Part shown: piece after piece, positions 1 through 6,370 of the stretch
Layout: each line of letters begins with the position of its first letter
Position numbering within the stretch: the first letter of the stretch is position 1
NCBI GenBank assembly: GCA_045612485.1
Contig: JAZKZE010000014.1
Coordinates: 1-22,365, forward strand
Length of the DNA: 22,365 nt
DNA from: RGIG5327 sp045612485
Lineage (GTDB): Bacteria > Verrucomicrobiota > Lentisphaeria > Victivallales > UBA1829
Reading direction: 5' to 3'
The notes under the pieces: model-generated
The model's input: only the letters and a program-made list of their open reading frames with translations
Database searches by the model: none
Told to the model about the DNA's origin: nothing
Translations under genes and position numbers: made by a program

Positions 1-381
1 AACAATGGGAAGTAATGCTTCCGCAGCGGCAAGCATCTGGGTAAGCTGGGCATGATGTCCGCAGGCATGAGCCGCCCCGGTAACCGGATCGGCAAAGGGA
101 TGACTGGGAACAGGGAGAGCATCCAGTTCCCCCATAAGGGCAATACGGGGGCCGTCGCCTTTTCCGCATTTGATATCTGCCCGTATGCCGGTAACAGCAA
201 GTCCGGTACGGCAGGTCAAACCGAGTCTTTCCAGTTCCGCTTTTACTTTTGCGGCAGTTTTGACTTCACAATAGCCGCTTTCCGGATTATTCAGCAACTC
301 CGTACCCAGAGAGATGATCTCTTCCTTTCTGCTTTCGATACGGTCAATGACAAATTTCTTCAGTTCAGCAACACTTTTCAT
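1..381 (-). CDS. M20-family amidohydrolase (aminoacylase-like), 3' part beyond window
   Basis: This is the N-terminal 127 residues of an M20-type metallo-amidohydrolase that runs off the left edge. The M20 signature is clear: GELDALPVP around residues 84-92 supplies the acidic metal-site strand, and HACGHH around 105-110 carries the Cys/His pair (C107, H109) typical of M20D-type N-acyl-amino-acid hydrolases. The start ATG (381-379) overlaps the TGA of the upstream racemase gene as ATGA. A GGAGGAGG ribosome-binding site lies inside the racemase's last codons, so translation is probably coupled. M20D enzymes hydrolyse N-acyl or N-aryl amino acids in the cytoplasm, and pairing with an N-acylamino-acid racemase supports that role here. 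The exact acyl group cannot be told. The dimerisation domain and remaining metal ligands lie outside the window. Confidence 0.9.
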   Translation of the reverse strand, partial: MKSVAELKKFVIDRIESRKEEIISLGTELLNNPESGYCEVKTAAKVKAELERLGLTCRTGLAVTGIRADIKCGKGDGPRIALMGELDALPVPSHPFADPVTGAAHACGHHAQLTQMLAAAEALLPIV

Positions 382-1484
382 GCGAAAACAGCCTCCTCCT
401 GTTTGTATTTTGCCAATACTTCTTCATTGGCGACCACATCCAGTCCGGGGTTATCCCGCAAGGTGTAAGTTCCGTATTGTTCTGTCAGAAGAACGGGAGT
501 ACCCAGATTTTCCACATAGAATTTTTCCGCTGGGGAAATATCAGAAGGATAATTCACATAAGGAAGTGTGGCAAGGTTTGCCACTACATTTGTTCCCAGG
601 GAAGATTCTCCCATACCGCCCAGCCAGCAGCCGATATTCTTTTCTCCGCAGAGATCGTGGATATCCAGAGAGGGAGTGATCCCGCCCACCCTGCCGTATT
701 TGATATTAATATATTTGCAAGCCCCGATCTCGATTGCCTGTCTGGCATCCTGTAAAGAACAGATACTTTCATCCAGACAGATGGGGGTACCGATCATTTT
801 CTGCAATTTGGCGTGATCCAGGATATCATCATGCATCAAAGGCTGTTCGATCATGGCAAGATTGTATTTATCCAGTTTCTTCAACATGGGAAGATCGGCA
901 AGAGTATAGGCACTGTTGCAGTCGATATGAAAAACGGTATCCGGGTAAACACTGCGGACAGCTTCCAGCATATCGCACTCCCAGCCGGGGCAGAATTTGA
1001 GTTTGATACGGGGGTACCCCAGTTTCAGCATCTTATCGATCCCGGCAATAAGGTCATCAAAGGTTTTCAATACTCCGAAACAGTACCCGACTTCCGCCTT
1101 TTCTTTCGTTCCGCCAATGGCTTTTTTAAGGGAAATACCCTGTTTTCTGCTCAAAAGATCCCAGAAGGCTACGTCAAAAGCAGCTTTGGCAAATTCATTG
1201 CCCCGGATGGGAGCCATGATTTTCTGCAATTCCTGCGGTGTTTCAATATCCTTATGCAGAATGGCAGGGACAATAAAATCTTTTCCCAGCATGAAACAGC
1301 CTTTATCCCAATAGGGAGAGAAAGCCGGACCTCCCCCGGGACAGGATTCCCCCCAGCCGGTCAGTCCGTCTGATTCCATTTTTACAACAATGGAATTAAA
1401 AGCATTCTGTGTTCCGAAAGCGGTGGTGTAGGGATTCTTGATAGGATTGCAAACCCGGTACATGGTAATACGGTCGATTCTCAT
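378..1484 (-). CDS. Enolase-superfamily N-acylamino acid racemase / o-succinylbenzoate synthase-like protein
   Basis: This 368-residue protein has the full enolase-superfamily layout. An N-terminal capping domain (about 1-125, with YTTAFGT near 19-25) is followed by a barrel with the KxK pair K161/K163, metal ligands D188, E213 and D238, and the opposite-face lysine K262 in IKYGRVGG. This spacing closely matches what I recall for the N-acylamino acid racemase (NAAAR)/OSBS subgroup. The GGMGES segment (289-294) also fits NAAAR/OSBS rather than dipeptide epimerases, which carry a DxD there. NAAARs interconvert D and L N-acyl (often N-succinyl) amino acids; some members make o-succinylbenzoate for menaquinone. 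No menaquinone genes are visible, and an M20 deacylase follows in an ATGA overlap, so a racemase role is favoured by inference. The divergent LysR gene is the likely regulator. The start is preceded by AAAAAGGAGAG. Confidence 0.88.
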   Translation of the reverse strand: MRIDRITMYRVCNPIKNPYTTAFGTQNAFNSIVVKMESDGLTGWGESCPGGGPAFSPYWDKGCFMLGKDFIVPAILHKDIETPQELQKIMAPIRGNEFAKAAFDVAFWDLLSRKQGISLKKAIGGTKEKAEVGYCFGVLKTFDDLIAGIDKMLKLGYPRIKLKFCPGWECDMLEAVRSVYPDTVFHIDCNSAYTLADLPMLKKLDKYNLAMIEQPLMHDDILDHAKLQKMIGTPICLDESICSLQDARQAIEIGACKYINIKYGRVGGITPSLDIHDLCGEKNIGCWLGGMGESSLGTNVVANLATLPYVNYPSDISPAEKFYVENLGTPVLLTEQYGTYTLRDNPGLDVVANEEVLAKYKQEEAVFA

Positions 1485-1611
1485 TTTTCTCTCCTTTTTA
1501 TTGGGTTATAAGTATTATATGGAAAAATATATTTTTATATTTGATTTTTTCAATAGCTTGATCTATATTTATTGACATAATTTTTATATCAATACAGGAA
1601 ATAAAGAAACA
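1485..1611. promoter_or_regulatory. Divergent promoter/operator region between racemase and LysR genes
   Basis: This AT-rich 127-bp space separates two divergent genes. It holds an almost perfect inverted repeat at 1570-1594: arm TATTGACATAA, three-base spacer, arm TTATATCAATA, with one mismatched pair. A second short dyad, TTGATTTTTTCAA at 1541-1553, fits the LysR-box form T-N11-A. On the minus strand a good -10 box TATAAT (1519-1514) faces the racemase gene, but its -35 is poor, as expected for an activator-dependent promoter. LysR regulators usually bind two such sites between themselves and a divergent target. Which site is bound is inference. Confidence 0.6.
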
Positions 1612-2496
1612 ATGGAACTTACACACTTACGGTATTTTCTTACAGTAGCAGAACTTCTCCATTTCCGGAAAGCGGCGGAAAAACTCAATATGACACAAGC
1701 CCCTTTAAGTTTTGCCATAAAAAAACTGGAAGAGGAACTGGAAACAAAACTTTTTGAACGTACCAGCCGCTCTGTAAAACTGACGAAAGAAGGAGAATTT
1801 TTCCGTAATGAGGCAAAAAGTATCCTTGATCGTGCGGATGAAGCGGTTTTCCGTTTGAAAAAACTGCGGGAGGAAACCTCTTCCCATATTTCCATAGGTT
1901 ATAACGAACCTTCCCTGAATACCTTTCTGCCAGCCTTCCTTGCCAACTGCCGTAAAGTTACAAAACAATTCTTCCCCCGGATGCAGGAACTGGAAACAAG
2001 TCAGCAGCTTTCCCTGCTGCATTCCGGAGAACTGGATATCGGTTTCATGCGTCCTTACGGCTTTGATCTTTCCGGTTTGAAAAGCAGACTTGTCTTCCGG
2101 GAAAAATATGTTCTTGTCATGCCGCATACCCATAAACTGGCAAAAAAAGAAAAGATCACAAAAGAGGAACTTTCCGGAGAAAATATTATTTTATTTGCAA
2201 GAGAGGTAAGTCCGGTTCTTTATGACCGCATCAGTTCCTCTCTTGCTACCGATTCCCTGCCCCCTCCCCTGTTCCGTCAGGATGCAAGGAACAAAAGCAG
2301 TATGCTTGCCCTTGTTGAGGCGGGATTCGGTACAGCCCTTCTTCCGGACTCCACACTGAAGGAAGAGCATGATCCTTTTCTGATCAAAAAGGAACTTGAC
2401 TTTCCTCTCCCTCCGGTAGATATTCTGGCTGTCTGGGACGAAAAAAATCCCTCCAATCTTCTTCCGAAACTTTTAACACTTCTCCCGGAAGGATGA
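1612..2496 (+). CDS. LysR-family transcriptional regulator
   Basis: This 294-residue protein is of normal LysR length. The N-terminal winged helix-turn-helix (about 1-60) is textbook: MELTHLRYFLTVAE, then LNMTQAPLSFAIKKLEEEL, then LFERTSRSVKLTKEG. It is followed by the linker helix and a two-lobe effector-binding domain (about 88-290) with typical stretches such as LDIGFMRP and VEAGFGTALLP. An AGGAA sequence lies upstream of the ATG. The gene is transcribed away from the racemase/deacylase pair. By the usual LysR arrangement it probably represses itself and activates the divergent operon in response to a pathway metabolite such as an N-acyl amino acid. The effector is inferred, not visible. 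Its 3' end faces the Gfo/Idh gene with 67 bp between them and no convincing terminator. Confidence 0.93.
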   Translation: MELTHLRYFLTVAELLHFRKAAEKLNMTQAPLSFAIKKLEEELETKLFERTSRSVKLTKEGEFFRNEAKSILDRADEAVFRLKKLREETSSHISIGYNEPSLNTFLPAFLANCRKVTKQFFPRMQELETSQQLSLLHSGELDIGFMRPYGFDLSGLKSRLVFREKYVLVMPHTHKLAKKEKITKEELSGENIILFAREVSPVLYDRISSSLATDSLPPPLFRQDARNKSSMLALVEAGFGTALLPDSTLKEEHDPFLIKKELDFPLPPVDILAVWDEKNPSNLLPKLLTLLPEG

Positions 2497-2563
2497 AAAA
2501 AAAGGGGGATTTTTGATTATTCAGGCAGTTTTTTCCTTCGTCCCTGCGGGACTTGGGCAATGT

Positions 2564-3700
2564 TTATTCCAGAAACTCTTTCCAGTCAGAATCCCAGGGA
2601 TAACGGATCTTTGTACTTACTCCACCATTATTAATGGATTTTGCAGCAAAGATCCCCGGAAGCGTCATCCGCAAACCATCCTGAAGTTCTATGGGAGCTT
2701 TATCCGCACCGCTCAAGAGTGCCTTTTCATACGCAAACCATATACAGGAATCCGCTCCGCCGTGACCGAAAGAAAGTTTCTGATCGTGAGGAGCAAAGGT
2801 AATGGGGACAGGAGTGATCTTTTTGGCACAATAGAGTTTTTCCGAGGAAAAAATGGTCCTTTCCTTCTGTTCCCCTCTGGAAGAAAGATGCTCAAAAGTT
2901 CCTTCACTGCCGAATACCCGGAAGGTATGATGACCGCCTTTCCAGTTATTGATGAAAGAATTGGTCTGCCGGATCATAACACCGGAAGATGTCTGATAGA
3001 TGGCACACTCATAATCATTGGCTTCCGGAATATCCGTAACGTGACTGCCGGAAGAAAAGGCGGATACAGTCCGCAGTTCCTCTTCCAGAAGCGGGATAAG
3101 GGGGCCGAGTCCGTGGGTACAATAGGTTATGGGGTGGGGTAATTGTCCTCCGTTTCCGGGCTTACGCCAGGGAGTTTCCTCCCAAAGATACCGCACGTCG
3201 TGGATATATTCTGTTTCCATGGAGGAGATTCTGCCCAGTAATCCCTGTTTGTAAAGATCCTGCAAAGCAATGGCAAACCCCCAGCCCATAGTGGTAGCTC
3301 CGGTCATAAAAAGCACAGAAGGATTTTCCTGCCGGACTTTCCACAGCATTTCCGCTTCTTCCAGAGAGGCGACACTGGGTATATCCGAATAGACATTTAC
3401 GCCATACTGCATAGCCAATGCACAGAATTTTGCGTGATTGTGAGCGGGTGTTTCCACAAGCAGAACATCCATACGGCACTCTTTAAGCATGGTTTCAAAA
3501 TCCTCAAAGAATTTCACATCTTTAAGCCGTTCTGAAAGGTTCCCTTCATTTTTGTAAGATTCAAACCACAAATTGCTGTTGAGATCGCACGCGGCGACGC
3601 ATTGCACATTTTCCGACTTTCCGATAGATTCAAAAAGCATCCTTCCCCTGTGGCCCAGACCGACAACACCAAGCCGGATCTTTCCTTCGATCTTTTTCAT
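2564..3700 (-). CDS. Gfo/Idh/MocA-family NAD(P)-dependent protein with GH109-like motifs
   Basis: The chosen start gives 378 residues; an in-frame ATG at 3748 lies inside the upstream gene, whereas 3700 has GGAAAG just before it. The N-terminal Rossmann fold carries GVVGLGHRGR (11-20). The usual catalytic EKP of Gfo/Idh dehydrogenases is replaced by DIP (106-108). Later come YIHDVR (165-170) and YCTHGLGP (193-200). EVP/DIP in place of EKP, with YxHD and THGLGP, is what I recall from glycoside hydrolase family 109, whose members use bound NAD+ to cleave alpha-N-acetylgalactosaminides by oxidation and elimination. A sugar oxidoreductase or GH109-like glycosidase is therefore proposed; substrate unknown. 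The stop of the upstream acyltransferase-like gene is only 10 bp away, so the two form an operon. Confidence 0.85.
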   Translation of the reverse strand: MKKIEGKIRLGVVGLGHRGRMLFESIGKSENVQCVAACDLNSNLWFESYKNEGNLSERLKDVKFFEDFETMLKECRMDVLLVETPAHNHAKFCALAMQYGVNVYSDIPSVASLEEAEMLWKVRQENPSVLFMTGATTMGWGFAIALQDLYKQGLLGRISSMETEYIHDVRYLWEETPWRKPGNGGQLPHPITYCTHGLGPLIPLLEEELRTVSAFSSGSHVTDIPEANDYECAIYQTSSGVMIRQTNSFINNWKGGHHTFRVFGSEGTFEHLSSRGEQKERTIFSSEKLYCAKKITPVPITFAPHDQKLSFGHGGADSCIWFAYEKALLSGADKAPIELQDGLRMTLPGIFAAKSINNGGVSTKIRYPWDSDWKEFLE

Positions 3701-3710
3701 TGTTCTTTCC

Positions 3711-4940
3711 TTATTCTTTTGATCCGAATGTTTCCGCTTCATCCGCAAGAAGGGTCATCATTCCGCTTTTCAATACAGTATTATTTTCCGCAAATTTCCG
3801 GAAAACCTTATGAAGAGAGGTTGTTGCCGGAAGTTTCAAAGGATCCGCATCCGCCGCACCGTAAACAAAAACCAAACCATTTCCCGGACTTTTTGAAATG
3901 GGTCCAAGATGCACATTTTTCTGGAACTTTGCCATATTGGAAGAGGGCAATTCCCTTGCAAAATCCGGATTCAGAAGCCAGGAACCGCAACGGAAGGCTT
4001 TTACTTCCATTTTGAAAACACGGCGGAAAAACTCTTTTGCTTTGATGAAGGATTTCCGGCAATCTTCCATATCCAGTTTCTCATCTCTCGGAATATGTAC
4101 ATCCAGCATAAGATCCCAGGCAGTTGCAGCACATTCCCATTCTGAAAGGGGGAGCGTAACAAGTTTATCTGTAAGGGGATACCCTTCTTTATCAAAGGTC
4201 GTACCGGTAATACTTTTTTCATCTGTATAAAGGCGGCTTGTAAAAACGGCTTCTTTCTTTTTTGTCACAAGCAGCCCTTCCTTATCAAACATCCAGTTAT
4301 TCTGACAGAGCAGACAAATTCTTCCGTCCTTCTTATTTCTGTACGCAGCCGGATGGATCGTCCTCCATAATTCTGTCATAAATTCCAGCCGTCCCAGCCG
4401 GAAAAGTCTGCCGTCGGCATGATGACGGAACCAATGGATGGCAGAGCCGTAACCGGGAATATCATCATGACTGTTCATATAGCGGCGGATATTGCCGCCA
4501 AATCCTTTACAGAAAGCAAAAAAGACCTCATCTTCCACACCGAGTGCTTTATAGGTTTTCTCTATAAGCGGCAGGGCGGATAGAGCAATCATCATCTGAA
4601 ACATACATGCTTTTTTGCCGAAATATTTTTCCGGCATGGGAAGAGAACGCAAAGGCATCACAGGTTCGGCAATATAATGCCCGTAGTGGAGCATCGCCGC
4701 ATACCGGGCAAGGAAGGGAGTTGTCCTTACTTTTTCAAGGATCTCATCAAGATAAAGAAAAGCCTCCTGCGGTCCTTCGCAATAAGCATAATATTTTCTG
4801 AAAAATTCTTCCGACATAAAGAAAGGGATCTCATCAGAAGTTTCCGCAAGCAGTTCCGCCCAGTACGGCTTCAGAAGCTCTGCTTCCTTCTCCCCGAATC
4901 CCAGAAACTCACAGAAAGAGTCCAGCTTGATATTTTCCAT
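3711..4940 (-). CDS. Acyltransferase-domain protein (GNAT-like C-terminus), function unknown
   Basis: The product is about 409 residues and soluble, with no signal peptide or membrane segment. ATG at 4940 is preferred over a TTG two codons upstream because AAGG sits 7 bases before the ATG but only one base before the TTG. The helical N-terminal part and a C-terminal part containing HIPRDEKLDM, FRCGSWLL and LPSSNMAKF resemble a family I recall as acyltransferase domain proteins (N-terminal NAT_N-like region plus GNAT-like C-terminal domain). The biochemical role of that family is poorly known. It is the first gene of a two-gene unit with the GH109-like Gfo/Idh gene. Proximity to the N-acylamino acid racemase/deacylase invites the idea that it supplies an N-acyl group, but it is in a separate transcription unit and this is speculative. 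Confidence 0.6.
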   Translation of the reverse strand: MENIKLDSFCEFLGFGEKEAELLKPYWAELLAETSDEIPFFMSEEFFRKYYAYCEGPQEAFLYLDEILEKVRTTPFLARYAAMLHYGHYIAEPVMPLRSLPMPEKYFGKKACMFQMMIALSALPLIEKTYKALGVEDEVFFAFCKGFGGNIRRYMNSHDDIPGYGSAIHWFRHHADGRLFRLGRLEFMTELWRTIHPAAYRNKKDGRICLLCQNNWMFDKEGLLVTKKKEAVFTSRLYTDEKSITGTTFDKEGYPLTDKLVTLPLSEWECAATAWDLMLDVHIPRDEKLDMEDCRKSFIKAKEFFRRVFKMEVKAFRCGSWLLNPDFARELPSSNMAKFQKNVHLGPISKSPGNGLVFVYGAADADPLKLPATTSLHKVFRKFAENNTVLKSGMMTLLADEAETFGSKE

Positions 4941-5146
4941 TTGCAAACCTTATCGCCTTTTTGTTGGATTTACAGAGATATAAATTCAATATTTTTCTAC
5001 ACATACAATACCACATACTCTTTTTTTTACAAGTAAAGCAGATAATAAAACTATTCTTAAAAATACCGGTTGAAAAAAAGATTATTGGATAAATTAATGC
5101 ATTTTTTTTATTTTTCAGTTAAATTTTCCGTACAAAGGAGGTAATT

Positions 5147-5718
5147 ATGTCAGCAGGAAAAATACTTATTGTTCTACTCACCCTTACAGTCTGCACTCTG
5201 CTTTCCGCACAGAAAAAAAAGGAAATCAGAAAAATCAGACTCATTCAGGATGATGCCCAGACCTATATGACAAGCAAAATTTATAAGCTCAAGTATGTCA
5301 AAGCTACCGATATCCGTCCTTTTGTACTTAATGCTGTAAAAAGATACGATTTCCAATCACTGGTGGAACGGGTCAATTATGCGGCAAAAAATAAAAATTA
5401 TCTGATCGTTTCCACAGCCCCGGCAATGATCCCCTATATTGATGACATGATCGCAAAACTGGATCAGAAAGGAAAAAAAGATAAATACGGATCCATTATC
5501 GAAGGTACCGGTGTGCCCCGGATAAGTTATACCCCCAGATACAGGTCGGTATTCCTTTTCTGGTAAAGATCCCCATTCTGAAATATCTTTTCGGAACAAC
5601 GACCACGATCAAAGAAAAAACACTGTTGTTTGTCACTGCTGAAGCCAATCTGGTTCATCCGGAACTTCTGCCGGTTCCTCCGGTAAGCAAAGAGATCATC
5701 AACACAGAAATGAACTGA
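5147..5718 (+). pseudogene. Secretin-like gene remnant with internal deletion and frameshift
   Basis: The first reading frame (5147-5566) starts after a perfect AAAGGAGGT site. It encodes a signal peptide (residues 1-21, ending LLSAQ) and a secretin-type N-domain: KIYKLKYVKATDIRPFVLN followed by NYLIVSTAPAMIPYIDDMIAKLD. From about 5545 the correct protein continues in another frame as VGIPFLVKIPILKYLFG, then KEKTLLFVTAEANLVHPE, ending at a TGA (5716-5718). That tail is the hallmark end of a secretin beta-domain (PFLG-IPILGYLF, then a LLVFVTP-like strand). The long core between N-domain and tail, normally a few hundred residues, is absent. The simplest reading is an internal deletion that fused head to tail out of frame. 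Full-length secretins form outer-membrane pores for type II/IV-pilus-like export; this copy cannot. Confidence 0.72.
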
Positions 5719-5739
5719 TAACGTCAAGGAGTTACGACC

Positions 5740-6110
5740 ATGCTTAATAAAAACAGTTTCTTTTTCTGCCTTCTGCCGGCAACTGCAACACCGTTTTCCG
5801 GGGAGGAAATAACCGTACCCCCCACCGGCATCCCGGGAAAAGCAAAAGCGGATTCCAATGGACCGACAGCCGGGTACGGCAGCAGTAATGTTCAGACACA
5901 TCTGTGTATAGATGTGAAAGATGAAACAAAAGCGATCCATTTTATCAGAGACAACAATGATCCTTTTGTCATCACAAAAACCTATGAACTCAAGCACGCA
6001 GCACCCTAAGGGAAAACATCAGTAAAATCAGAGATGATGTACAAAAGGGAATGAAAAGCGGGGGCAACAATCTGGGATTCCAGCAATGGAAAATAGATGA
6101 AATCAAATAA
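5740..6110 (+). pseudogene. Second secretin-associated gene remnant, frameshifted
   Basis: A short frame (5740-6009, 89 residues) begins 21 bp after the previous remnant behind an AAGGAG site. It contains NVQTHLCIDVKDETKAIHFIRDNNDPFVITKTYELKHA, which resembles the N-domain-like repeats of secretin-family proteins (compare KIYKLKYVKATDIRPF in the neighbour). Immediately after KHAAP it hits a stop. From 6006 a different frame reads LRENISKIRDDVQKG, then NNLGFQQWKIDEIK, to a TAA at 6108-6110. The join at 6004-6008 looks like a small or larger deletion that shifted frame. Both remnants keep recognisable ends but have lost middle sequence. The original function cannot be stated beyond association with a secretin-type system; it could also be an unrelated periplasmic protein. 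Confidence 0.55.
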
Positions 6111-6121
6111 AACAGCAGCAA

Positions 6122-6149
6122 CTTCCGGCAGCATAAAAGCTGCCGGAAG
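6122..6149. terminator. Perfect 11-bp hairpin after the secretin remnants
   Basis: CTTCCGGCAGC at 6122-6132 pairs exactly with GCTGCCGGAAG at 6139-6149 around the loop ATAAAA. No U-run follows on the plus strand, so it is not a canonical intrinsic terminator. It could still end or protect the transcript of the decayed genes. Both arms contain the window's repeated word TTCCGGCA. Confidence 0.45.
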
Positions 6150-6249
6150 CATGTAAGAAAACGTTTCATTACTGCAAGAAAAAATCCCCGGACAGTCTAT
6201 CCAAATCTTCCGCACACGGAAATGTTATTTTTTATTTCTTTGTCCATGC

Positions 6250-6278
6250 TTGAAAAATGGCAGAAAAGCCTGTATATT
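6250..6278 (+). promoter_or_regulatory. Promoter for the AlgX/AlgI-like unit
   Basis: TTGAAA (6250-6255), a 17-bp spacer and TATATT (6273-6278, directly preceded by TG) form a good sigma-70-type promoter. It predicts an AT-rich 5' leader of about 85 bases before the ATG at 6371. The preceding 6150-6249 holds no gene that I can see. Confidence 0.5.
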
Positions 6279-6370
6279 AATTTGAACATATTTTCATTGA
6301 AAATCAGTTTTTTTTGCTCCGAAGAGATTAAAAAATTTCTTTTATCTATAATATTCTGTGTGAGGTTTTC

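Noticed and set aside
813..1373. Long plus-strand frame (186 residues) opposite the racemase gene
   Set aside because: It has no domain, no ribosome-binding site and low-complexity shadow composition; the minus-strand racemase has full catalytic motifs.
2540..2552. GTCCC-TGC-GGGAC hairpin between the convergent LysR and Gfo/Idh genes
   Set aside because: The stem is only five pairs and neither strand has a U-run after it, so it was not called a terminator.
2513..3142. 209-residue plus-strand frame over the Gfo/Idh gene
   Set aside because: It begins without a ribosome-binding site and lies antisense to clear Gfo/Idh motifs.
5070..5095. TTGAAA with TAAATT upstream of the secretin remnant
   Set aside because: The spacer is only 14 bp, too short for a confident sigma-70 promoter.
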